Shown: positions 12,511 to 24,600 of the stretch, piece by piece | How positions within the stretch are numbered: position 1 is the first letter of the stretch | Layout of the letters: the number at the start of each line of letters is the position of its first letter | Assembly: GCA_009741485.1 (NCBI GenBank) | Contig: CM019216.1 | Coordinates: forward strand, 52,153,943 to 52,217,942 | Length of the DNA: 64,000 bases | Direction of reading: 5' to 3' | Source of the DNA: Malurus cyaneus samueli | Lineage: Eukaryota; Chordata; Aves; Passeriformes; Maluridae | The notes under the pieces: model-generated | Told to the model about the DNA's origin: nothing | The model's input: the letters and a program-made list of their open reading frames with translations, nothing else | The model's database searches: none | Position numbers and translations under genes: made by a program

Positions 12511-15500
12511 AGGTCCTAAATCATGAAACCTTCTGCTTCAGAATATCATTGCAAAAAACAACATTGATATTAGAACATTTGGTAAAAAAGAAATTTTTGC
12601 CTTGAGATTTTTCAGTGTTTTTCCTAAACGGAAGAAGTCTCATCCACCCAACTAGAGTACCATGAGCAAGGAAAGCAAAATTCTTTTAGCCAAGTTGCTT
12701 CAACCTTGACTTGAATAAGTAACAAGCCTTCCCTCACCAATTATTCCTTCCTTTGTTGGCACCCAAGGATGCCGTGAAGGCTGCTGGTACCAGTGTTTTA
12801 CTTTTGCCAAATGGAGACTTATTCAGTGAGCACTAGGTTGACGCAGATATCTGGGATATTCTAGGGGAACTGGTCTTTGAGACAAACACTCATGAACTTT
12901 TGGGCTTCTTTCATGTCTAAGCTCAGATTCTTTGGAATATCTTGATCAAATATTTTGCATAGTTTTTGACAGCCATAATGTCAAGAACAAGAAACAGATG
13001 ATGAAAACAATGCAGATTATATGCCTTTGAAAGTCCACTTTAAAATAAACTCATTTTATACAATTGTAATTCATTGTTTATTGTTACAAGATAGATTTGA
13101 CTGATCATATTCTACTAACTGTGAAGCCTTTTGCACCCTAAACCTTGAGGAATATATCAGTTTGTTATTGTTGGTCTGCTCTTTCTCTCAGCATGATTTT
13201 CCTCTCATCATGATGTTGGCTTCCACACAACTAGAGAAAGAGTAAATCGACTTCTGATTTTCCAGTTAGAGATATGGGATGTGTTGGAGGAGAGGTAGCT
13301 TTTGCAGCATAGCAGGCCAGTATTTAGTTAATTCTTCTGGAATGAGTGGTATATGGTCTAATTGGAAATGACACACAAATTTTGTTTATTTTAGCTCATT
13401 TTTCTAAGGTGTTAAGGCCCTTTGATCACGCTGACTGCCTGGAGTTCCTTGCCAATAACTTTTGAGCACATTGGTGAGGATCAGTCCCATTTGACAGAGG
13501 ATATTACATTTCAAATTCAAATCTTGAACAGAGAGAAGGAGAGCAGCCGTAACTGTACATCTGCACTACTAAATTAAACAGTGCCAGAGCCCAGGCCCAG
13601 ACCCTGGCAGGCAGCCACATACCCTACTAAATTGCTGGCATGATCCCTGGCACATTTGCAACCCAAGCCACCTTGTGTTCTCCTAACAATTCCCAGAAGC
13701 AAACAATCCCACCGTCCCACCCTGCAGCCACCCCAAGGCAGATGGTTATTTTGAAGAGTCGCACAGTATAACTGTGAGTATAAGCAATGCCTCCAGGGTC
13801 AGGGGAGATGTGTAAGCCCATTAAGTCTATTAAGATAAGTATCACCTATTAGCTCTCCTAACTTTCAGCCAAGCAGAGGCAAAACATCAGCAGCCCTGAT
13901 TTACTGAGTGCACCAAATGCACCTCAACTCATTCAGCCACTGAGCTGGTGTGGCCGGCAAACCAGAGAGAGATAAGAGATAGAAGACAAACACATGGTTT
14001 TGTCATGATGGGCCATAAGGAGACAGGGGAATGGGATTACTATGAAAAGTCTTTAAGAAGGTGGGGGCAGGTGTTAGATTCATTGGGATGGAGATGGGAC
14101 ATTTTGAAGAAAATATCAGAAACAAATTTGTGAAATGCTCCACTGATGGAACAATCTTCTTTTATATTGTTATTGTCCATCTCTGTATTATGTCCAAAGC
14201 TTTTTCTTCCCTTATATCTGCAGTATCTGAGATAATTTCACTTATTTTAAATACAGGTTAGTGCATGGGCTAGAGCAAGGTCCTGCTGTGCTTCCTTCAC
14301 ACACTGGAAGCATTTCAGTGGAAGTACTGCTGACTACAGCTGAGCTGCTTTGTGCTGCATGTATGCCATCCTGCAATGCACGAATGCAATGTTTGTTTTA
14401 TCATTGCAAAACATAATTTCTCCTGTGCCACTTATTCTTCTTGACTTGCCTGCTTGTTGTATATTATTAGATCTGGTGAATATACCCTTCCCATGAATCC
14501 TGGCTGGAAATCTGGGCTGGTAACCACATAATGTTGTGCTGAAGGAATGAGCAGAAACTTAACTGCTAATTTGATCACAGTGCTCTGCCCAAACTATTGT
14601 TCAGTGCTGGGGTTTGTGCTTTCTTGAATATCTCTGCATTTTATTTCACTGAGCCACGCACATTTAACCTTAGATTTTATCTCAATTTTTATTTTATGGA
14701 GTAGAGAGCATTGTGGTCACCCAGTCTGATACTCACAAACAGCACAACATAATCCTTCAGACATGCTTCAATTACATTTTATATGAACTGGGCAATTTAA
14801 AGCTTTCCGCTTTGATTTAAAAATTGCTAGTGATTGAAAACCAATGACTTTAAGCCATAAATGATCCCAATGGTAAATTGCTTTCACTGGACATTATCTA
14901 TACATTATTTCTAGACTTAATTTCTGCAATTTCAACTTCCAGCATCAGACCCCATTCTCCATTTTCCCATACTTAACTCTGTTCACTAAGTATAAACTCA
15001 TAGCCTGTCACTGAATCATCTCACAGACATCTCCTTATTAGCTACTTACCCTGTGAGGGTTTACAAGTTTACTAATCCCTTAGGTATTCAAAGCCCTGTT
15101 CTTTGAATTTTAACCAGACAATCACCTTCTTCAGTAAATTGTGATATGGACTCAGTGTTCCTGCAGTGATTGCACAGTGCCAAATAGAAACTTCAAACAA
15201 TTATTACAGTCCTCATGGACTTTCCCTCTCTACTTGTCTAAGGATTCTCACAGACATGTATAGGAGCTCATCTTCTCATTATCCTCCAGGAAAACCAACT
15301 TATTTTCTGATTGGATTCTTTCCGAGGCACTGCCTTGTCCTTAAATATGGCCTGCCTCATTGCACCCTAATGAGGAATGCAAATCACTTTACAATTTGTC
15401 TGTATTAAAATACATTAGATGGGTTCAGCTTACCTAACTGTCATGTATGTCATCTCTAGATTTCTCTTGTAACCACTTGAGAAAAATAAGCACTTTCCAA

Positions 15501-17889
15501 GGTCTGAATTAGGTTGGATGCCTATTTCTCTCCACTGCCTATAAAAGGAAACTGTGCGGCTTGCTCAGATGCAGATGTCTAAAGTTAGCAGAGAGGAACC
15601 CCAGAGAGCACATTCATTTGTAGTCAGAAAGCCAAGGCATCCAAATTCCATTCAGCCGGTGACATATCCCATTTATTAATCACCCATCACCTTTATCAAC
15701 CACAAATTATCTGTTACTATTTTCTTCCAAGAGAACAAGAAAAAAACATTAAGTAACAGAGGGGCAAAAACCAATTTTAAGGCTCTCCAGCAGAAACCCA
15801 GCAGCATGGACAGGGTACCCTACTGATACTTTGAAGTCCATGTCCTGCATAGCTTTTAAATCTTAAAATGCTGGAGTGTCATTTTTGCATGTTTGCAGTT
15901 TCTGAGATTATGAAGTCAAATATCTTGATAAGAGTCCACCATCAGCACTACTCTTTACAATCCAGACTGTGCTCACCTCAGCCTGTGGTCCTCAGATCAG
16001 AGCAACTGAGATGGTTATTCATTTTTAGTCTGAGAGGCTGTACAAGCTGGATGTGGAGCTTGTACACCTGGGAATTGGTAGGGAAGCATTCAAACCCATA
16101 TATTTCTGGCTTCTCCAAGTGGAGCAACTTCACCAATATCCTCATGTTTCTTTAGTTTGTTCTGGGTCAGCTGGTATCCTTCATGTGTCCAGTGATACAT
16201 ACCCACAGATGTACAGAAATAGTGGAGGGCTGTAACTAAAGCACCCCTGAATGAAAAGCAGATCCTGATGTGATACAGAGGGAGCTACATCGTTCCTTCT
16301 GCATTAGCAGCAGCAAAGTCAGCAGTTAACTTGGTGTCGCTTTTCCCTCACAGGCACTATGCCACTGAGAAACATTGTTATATCACCACGAGGTTTTGTT
16401 TTAACTGGTGTACCCGAAACTTGCCTACTCACAAATGCCTGCTGAGTTAAACCTTAAAATCTCTGCTCAGTTTCCCTTCATGGCCTTCCTCTAGGCAAAA
16501 TTCCCTCTGACTTCAGCATATGTTTTGCTTTAACATTTCCAGATAAAGCATGTTGCAGTAGTTGTACTTACAATCCTTTCAAGTGTCACTTTTAATGATG
16601 CTGCTGGCAGTCCTTAGGCATTCCCTCTTTTTAACAAAAAGTATATATATATATATATTGCTCTTATTTTTATGAGATGCCAGCAAAACACATGGCAGTG
16701 TACAGCCCAGGGGAATAAAATATTTTAATGATAGCTTCCAGAGAATTTTCTCCTTCTGTCTGCCACTAACACCAAGGCTAACGAGCGTGTGGCTGGTATG
16801 TGACAAGTGATTGGAAAGTCTATTCTCTAGTTTCCTATATAAACAAAGTGGTTTCTCACAACTGTTGTTCAAGTCAAAAGCAGCCCTACTTGGCAAACAA
16901 ACCTGTCTTTAAGAACATTCGTTGGAAATGTTTACGCTTGGTTCCTGAAAAGGAGACCAACTGCAGTTGCAGTACAGCACTGTGTACTGACTACAAGGTT
17001 GGATGGGGCCAAGCCGTAAGGGTGTGCCCCTTTACTTATTTTCAAGCACGTAGTTGCGAAAATTCAGTCCTTCCAAAGGCATAGAATTTGGTCTGTACAT
17101 GTATTTTATGGGCATTATGAATAAATGAACAGTGCCAGGGAAGATCTGCAGGGAGGCTGATCTGGGAAACACCACTCTTCACCCGCTAATGTGAGGGAGA
17201 GATTTGGGAAAGCTGCCTGGGAGCCCTTTCCAGCTCATTTTAGCTGTGCTATGCCCCACATTAGTCCAGACACTGAGATTTCTGTGATGTAGTTTTTCTT
17301 TGCCTTCTCCCAAGAGGTCATGCAGTGTGCTTATAGAAAACTATTGGGAGTAGGGGAGGGAGGCTGCTTTATGTAACCTGTGCAAATACATCTATTTTGA
17401 CAGGAGGGGACTCGGCAATCTCTTCCACCATGGTACTTTCTTCTGTTTAGTTTGATTTAATCTGAGATGAGAAATATCTAAGTTTGGTAGGGAAGAAAAG
17501 TATTTTCCTGGAAGGACAGTTCTTTATATCCTTGCAAATTCTTTGATCTATTTAGACATTTGGAAAGTGAAATCAAGCTCTGCCAACCATTGGTTTATAA
17601 GCGCAGGTTAGGAAGCCACAATGAGTTGAATGCATTGCCTAGATATGATTCCAAACATGGAATCTCCTTTTTTTTTCAATGAAGTAAAATATTTACTTTT
17701 ATCCACAATAAATCCTAAAACTACAGCATCTGTATCTGAAAAATTTTAAGCCATCTATTTAAAAACGTATTTCTCCATATGAGAGCTGTCCAACATACAA
17801 GAAGTTTGTCTTTCTAGGGAAATAGTATTTAAAATTTCCCAAACTGTCATTAGAGGAGATTTTGCTGAAATGTATATCATGAGGATCAC

Positions 17890-17910
17890 TTTTTTTTTTT
17901 TTTTTTTTTT
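17890..17910. repeat. Poly(T) run, 21 bp
   Basis: 21 consecutive T in SLC2A12 intron 1. Confidence 0.9.
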
Positions 17911-19762
17911 TATTGGGAATTGCTGCATAATGAAATCATAGGTTTGCTTCTCATAAAAGGTGATTCTCCCTTTTTCATGTTATCATGATCTTTGCTGCAC
18001 TACCACAGACACTTTATCTCATGCAGTTGTCTGGTATAGAGAGATATATGTCACCCTGTTGCTCTATTCCAACACCTGAGGTTTCTTTAGATCAGTAAGT
18101 GGATGTCTCCTATTAGCTAGGATACATCTGATCTAACTGTCCCTCTAGAAGTCTGGCATGGGGTCTAAAACAGTTACCCAACAAGATCCTACGAGATGGA
18201 AAAAATGGTAGCTTTGGGACAAAGCTATGTTGCAAACAGAGCTGGAAAATCCCAGAAAATATTAACTTTAACCACAAATAGTGTCAGGGCCATGTGGGAT
18301 CACAAACCATTTGACAAAGGGTACTCCTTCCAGTGAGTGAAAGGCAAACCCAAATCAAATATTTTGTAAATTGAACTAAAAGGGAAGGTGGAAGGGAACT
18401 GATGGACCACACATCTAAACTCCTCCAGTGGTGGGAAGCAGTGTCTACTTTGTACAGCATAAGACAAATTAATGTACTTTTTAAACAATATTCAAACTTT
18501 ATGAACAAAAGCCCCCTGACAATGATGGAAAAATGGGGAGTGCAAGCCTGGACAGACCCCCATGGCTATGTCCTCTCTTACTGCTCTGCTATGTAATTTT
18601 ATTATGTGAACAGGCAGCCTGGCTCTTCATTACATTAAATGGCATTTGGGGTTTGTTTTATTTGTTTCTAGTAAGAATCAACAAGTTCTTTTAATTCTTA
18701 ACTAGGTAATTATAAACTCCTCAGGTTACTGCCTTAATTTTTAAGGCCAGGTGTGTAACTTGCACATACTCTTCTAGCCTTAGCCCTTGTGCTGCAGAAA
18801 TTTTCCTATCTGTTTATTCCTATCCTATAACCATCTGCACTGCTCTCCTCAATCCCTAAGGCAATGTTAAATGTGTCTACACACCTACTGACTTTCTGTT
18901 CTTGACTAACCCCTGATTCCAGTATCAGGAGACATTGCTTGACTGATCACTATTACACTCCAGCAAAGCTTTTGTGCCCATGGTATTTGAACATTCCTGC
19001 ACTGATCAGTTCATTCAGCTCTCAGTGAACAAAACATTCTTGGGACATGGTCATTTCTGGCTTATGACCGTGCAGTCCTGCTTGGGTACAGTCCTGTTTT
19101 GTGGCTGAGAAAGATCATGATTGTGGGGAATTATCCCCTTCATGTTATCTTCTGTGAAAGAGTCTGAAGTTTCAAAACCATGCTGCAACTGAGAAAAACT
19201 GGCTGAGTAGAACAGCAAAGATGAAGAGCTATGAAATTCAGTTTCTGCACTTAAAAACTTACTGCAGAAGAAATGCTACAGGTGATTTTTGAGAGTGTCA
19301 GCACAGCAGCCCTGTTTCTTCCTCAAATGCTAAGGAAGTAAAAGCAGGAGAGAGACCCTGTCCCCCTACCCTGTGCTGTCCCCCTGCATGAGCAGGTGCA
19401 GTGCTTTGCCTGCACTCCCTCCACCCACTTCAGAGGCAAGGGCTGAGTGTGCGACCAGACCACTGCTGTTAGATGGCAGCAGGTTCTCCTATCATCCAGG
19501 TGGCTGAGCTTCATAAAGGAAAAGGATTTACACAACAGACAGCACCTACATGAGCAGTAGAACCGAGGTGTTTTAGGGAAAGTATCACGCAAACCTTCAT
19601 TCAAAATTCAAGCTGGCAGTCAGTCCCCTTCCTTACGCATATGTTCCCCTCTTGCACTTTCAGAAGCTGAGCCGGCATGTCCCGAGATCCCTTGGCTTTG
19701 TGGGGCCGTTGTCCCCCAGCCCCGAGCATTGCCACAGCCGGCACTCAGCTCTGCCTCCTTAC

Positions 19763-19877
19763 CTGCTGCAGCCGGGATCTGCGGGCGGCTGCTGCCCGGG
19801 CTGCTCTCCTCATCCTCCCCTGCTCTCATCGTCTGGCTCTGCTGGCTGAGGTCCTCCGTGCTCTGCCCAGGTGCCAT
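19763..19877 (-). CDS. SLC2A12: SLC2A12 (GLUT12) exon 1: cytosolic N-terminus
   Basis: Encodes the first 38 residues plus one base of codon 39. The start is the ATG at 19877: it has G at -3 and G at +4, and an in-frame TGA lies about 40 bp upstream. The donor reads GCAGCAG|GTAAGG. Joining the final G to the GT of exon 2 makes a glycine codon followed by CGTFTFLSS, matching the human G-C-G junction and phase exactly. The segment is acidic and Ser/Gln-rich, as expected for a cytosolic tail. Human GLUT12 has a dileucine here; this tail has none. Exon length and position match the human gene, so I am confident despite low residue identity. Confidence 0.88.
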
Positions 19878-20110
19878 CACTGCCTTCTTTGAACCTTGGG
19901 CGGGAGCCCCTCACAGGGCTGTGATCCTTCCCCGGCCGGCCAGCTAAGGCCAGGTTGTTTTCCTCATGGCAACAAGTTACTGAAGCTGGCTGAAACCAAG
20001 TGCAAGCCACAGAGTGGTTTGTGAACAACTTTGTTGCTATTTCAGAAGGCTTTGCCCTTTGCAGTGACACAGGCTGTTGCTATTCTGGGGAGCCTATTGC
20101 AGGCGAGGGG
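19878..20110 (-). promoter_or_regulatory. SLC2A12: Probable SLC2A12 5'UTR and proximal promoter region
   Basis: The sequence directly upstream of the GLUT12 start codon is moderately GC-rich, with CCGGCCGGCC near 19933. No clear TATA box or start site can be picked. The call rests on position alone. Confidence 0.4.
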
Positions 20111-21464
20111 AGGGCCGTCTGTCGGAAGCATTGCTTTTGCCTTTTAACAAATGGTTGGAGGCATCAGGCATCTATGCACAGCTCGATGCACATTCCTTAC
20201 CCATTCATTTACAGGGTGCCTCTCTCTCTGCCTGTGTCTCTTTTCCTCCCCTCTGTGGTGTTCTTACACGCAGGTTTTTAACAGAGAAGGCACTCTGAAG
20301 GGGAGGGTTTGAAGTGTTTGCTGTGTCAGCTGAAGTTAGGGCACTAAGCACACACACGCGGGATTGCTTTGCTCTTGTAACTTATGAGCAAGTTCTGGTG
20401 AGAAGTAGCGGGGTGGAAACAAACCATGGTAGCCCTCTGCAGCCTGTGACTGGAGGAATCAGGACTTTTCATGGTCAAGATGTGCATGATATTTTCCAAG
20501 CTAATGAAGGACCCGCCACCATTTTTTCTATGACAATTATTTGTAGAAGTACTGAGACTATCTCAGCTACATTGAGTCAAAGACTTGATTTTGATCACTG
20601 CTGGGAGTCACTCCATCCTTACTGGATTCCGTAGTAGCAGCGGCCAGAGGCTGAACGGCAGCAGCAGGGAAAGCTTGCAATGGGTGCAGATGAGCTGCCT
20701 AGAGAGGCTGCCTGCCCTCCTCCTGGTGGGAGAGCATCCCAGTGCTCTCAGCAAACCCACTGCCTCCAGGAGGCAAGTTGCCCAAGTTACCCCCAGAGGA
20801 AATCACTGTTGTATAATTTGGCAGAGGTGCAGGCTTCTTGCTTGTGCTCTCTCATTACTTGCTTGATTGTTTGTTTTTGTTGTAATACACTAGTGCTTGC
20901 AAATAGCAAGGGGAGGTGGGAAAGGTAGAGGTAGAAACGTGGTAGTTTTTGCGGTATTTCCAGAGAGGAGAATTCCTAAACATTTTTTCCTTAAATAGAG
21001 TAGGCACAATATGCCCTTTGTTGATGTTTGCTTTGCAAGAGAAATGTGATGAAAGACACTGTAATTGCTCCATCTGACAGCTGCGTCACTGTCAGCTTCA
21101 GGAACTGGAGCGCTAGGGATGCCACGGGGGCACTGCTTCCATTGGGGAATTTGGGTTTTGGCAGTGCCTTTGACATGTAGTGAAATGAGTCAGCCTAGCT
21201 CTGTTCTCACGCGTTACATATTTTCCTTGTAAAATGTCCACCTGTCAGTCGGTATGGGACGCTGTTGGGGCTGTTAACAATTTCTTGACACATCCAGAGA
21301 GGCGTCATTTCTTCATGGGATATGCGCAAAAAGTAATGTTAACTTTTAAAGAGATTATTTGTATGTTTTAGGACAAAAATGAGAGGCTGTTTAGGCTGGG
21401 CAAGGAAAGGAAATGTTTTCACAGATCAAACTCAGCTGTGATAAGATTCCTCTGTTATAACGTA

Positions 21465-21606
21465 GTGTGTAATTGAGCTCCTCTAACAGCCCACACCTCA
21501 TGTAACCCACAGCGTGTGATTGAGCTCCTCTAACAGCCCACACCTCATGTAACCCACAGCGTGTGATCGAGCTCCTCTAACAACCCACACCTCATGTAAC
21601 CCACAG
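21465..21606. repeat. 47-bp tandem repeat, three copies
   Basis: Three successive copies of a unit built around GAGCTCCTCTAACAGCCCAC and ending CATGTAACCCACAGC. Copy 1 has a 2-bp insertion near its start. Copy 3 carries C for T in GATCGAG and A for G in CAACCC. It lies about 1.6 kb upstream of the SLC2A12 start codon. Confidence 0.93.
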
Positions 21607-24600
21607 TCTGTGCTCGGGACAGGCTCTCTGGAAGCACAGCTAATTCCACAGGTACACAGCTGTTCCCGCCTCCCAGCTGCCTGTACATGTAATGGTCCTG
21701 GAGATGTCAGGGAACTGCAGAGGTGCCTGTGGCAACTTGACAGGGAGGAAAGTTTTGCTCCCAGACATGTGACCCTAGAGGATGCTTTGGGGTTTTGTCC
21801 TCCTGCTGACTCACTCATGAGCCATAGTGTAACACAGATTTTGATGGAAGCAAGAGATGGAATGCAACTGCAGCCCTTTGTGTTCAAAAACCCCCTAAAC
21901 CAAATGCTCCTCCAACTAAATATATTGATTATATGTGGCTGCTGGGACATACAGACTTTAGGAGAATTTAAAAGCTTGTCAGGAGCTGCACCTTTCCCAT
22001 GAACAAGAAACATACTACCCCTGTGGAGTAAGTAATAAAAAGAAAAGTCTGCTTTACATTGGGTTCACAAATCTTATGATGAACAGTTTTTATGAAAGGA
22101 ATGTTAAGTGAATACAGTAGTTGATTTCATTCATTTTTTTAATAGGAAAAGAAAGGTATTTTAGACAGTAGGATTTCTTTTAACTGTGTTTTCACCTAGA
22201 GTTCAGTCCCCTCAAAAGCCAGAGCCTGGACTTATTTTAAGTGTTCGCCTCCTTGTTTACTAAGAAATCCACCCAAATAATCAATTTTTCCTTTTCAGTT
22301 CTGCCTTTGTTTCATGGTATCTATGCCAGCTTCGACACAGCAATGATTTAACTTTGCCCCTGGGGTAATCTCAGGATGTTCCTAACTTGGACAGAGGGTA
22401 AAGCAGCCAGTAGACACAGTACAAAACATAATGGCCTTAGAAAATATGCAGGAAGACGTCCTTATTTTGGGAGTTTGTGTTTGGGCTGACCAATAGGCAG
22501 TGCGCTCTTGCCATGCTGAGCTGTGGGTGCTGCAGAAGCGCCAGGAAGGTTCCTGGGCTTTGACCTACTCCCTCAGTTATAACCTATGTCAAAAAAACTG
22601 TATCAGTGTAATATGGTCTTCGGAAAAAAATGTTCCCAATAAGCAGAAATATTTTAGCCTGAGATCGTCTGTTTGCATGGCCTTTTTATGAAGGATGGGC
22701 TCTGGTGTCATCAGTTTCAGCTGATAATGAAAAGCCACAGCTCAGCCAGTGTGAGAAACTCTTATCTCAACCATGGCAAAAATCTGAGGCATTGATGTTA
22801 TTGGTGTTTACTGGTGGCAACTGGGAACCCAGAAAAGGAAGGAATTGGAAAAAAGCTGATTCCAGCCAATGAAAGCAAACCGAGAGACAAAACAAACAGC
22901 CTGTGCTGGTTCTGCAGTCAAGCCAACTGTAGAGGGATTTTGTGAAATGCAGCGACTGAAACCCTTGCTGGTGGCCACAGGGTCCTGGTTCCACAATCCC
23001 CTCCACTTCCCACCAGAAGTAAACAGTCAAGCAAGCAGAAAAACTCCAGACAACTGACAGGACTGGGATAAGGAGGAAGAAAATGAAGTGTGCCTCAATG
23101 CTTTGCAGTTCTCCTTTCTTTTCCTCTTACTGCCTCACCTGTGCACAATGCTCCAAACAATCGCTTGGCTGGGGCTCTGTGCCAGGAGCAAGGTGTCCCT
23201 TGGGTGAGGGCAGGAGCCTGCCAGCGCGTTGGCAGGCTAGGACAGGACTGCACCAGCTCTGCCCCTCTCGTGGCTACCCAGGAAGGGAGCCCTGCTGGAA
23301 CCGAGGAGAAGGGAGACATGTAGCCAGAAGGCAACAAATCCCAAATGCTGGGATGGGCAATGGATTAATGATGCTCGGAAGAGTAGGAGCCCTGGCTACA
23401 CAGCTGTGCTGTGGGAGACTGGGCAGAAGCCTTTCTCCCTTCAGGAGAAACAAGAGTAGGAAAGATCTGAAAGCCCAAAGCAGGAGATGGTCTGGAGACA
23501 GGCGAGGATTATGAGTGTAATTCTCATGAGATTCCTCTGTTGGCTTTATCCACATGCAGTTGGCAAGAAATCATCTTTTCTGGTATCTTCTCAATTACTT
23601 TCAAAAGTTGCCAAACACTTTAGTACCAGAAATGTAATTAGGCTAGAAAAAAAAGGTAACATAGTCACATTAAATGGCTGAATAATCTGCCTGGAAAATC
23701 TGTGAGGTTGCTGTGGGGATTTCTTCTAAAATCTCTGGTTTGTATTTGTCTGTATTTCCAGTGATCTAATAACTCAAATTTGGGACTGTGGAGAGACAGA
23801 GTAGATGGCAATAAGCCAATAGAAATTAATTAAGAGTTGAAGAGTTTTCTGAATTACTCTTCATAGACCACTTTTATCAGAGTTGGAGTAAAGAAGTTTG
23901 CCTTATTTCTCTGAAAATTTTATCACTCTCTAAAAAAATATTGTGGAAATCTCCCAATTAATTTATTTTAAAATGTAGAAACAAAGATTGTCAGTGAACT
24001 ATGGAGAGGATTTTCTTGACATATCAGCTTAACTTACTTTGATCATCTTTAAATGTTGAGATCATATTGGATTATTGAGATTTGCTCTCAGAACTAACAG
24101 TTTGCCATTTGCAGAACATGTTCATGAGATAGCTGGCTTGGGGGAAGTCTGGGAGGACAAAAGGAGGAAAGTGACATGAGAGGAGTGAAAAGAAAGAAAT
24201 GCGGAAAAACAAAAGGAAATCATACTATTTATTAAAAAAAAAAGATATCAATCTGAAAAAGCATGAGTAGCCTTTACCATTAGTGTTGACATATTGACAG
24301 CCACACACAAGGAAGAAAATGTGCCAAAATTCCAGTTACACAGCAATGAGAACTGGATGAAAAAAACATAGAGCTGCCTCAAGAAAGTAAAATGACCCAT
24401 CCTTTGGGAACTGTGAATATAAAGATAATTGTTATTACTGTTGAACAGCAAAAGAATTGCAGTTCAGGAGTCAGCTTTGCAAAGATGCTTTTTATAAATG
24501 TAAGATATATGTCACAACACAATGTTTAGGCTGTGCCATTTGTGCCATTTTGCAGCTGAATGAGCTCCAGATATACCAATGAATGGATAATATCTACTAT

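Larger units (their letters stand above)
11351..19762 (-). other. SLC2A12: SLC2A12 intron 1
   Basis: An 8.4-kb phase-1 intron between the GTAAGG donor of exon 1 and the TTTCAG acceptor of exon 2. It contains a 23-A run, a solo LTR, a (TA)n stretch near 16646-16660 and a 21-T run. I see no other exon, RNA gene or well-preserved repeat in it. Confidence 0.9.
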
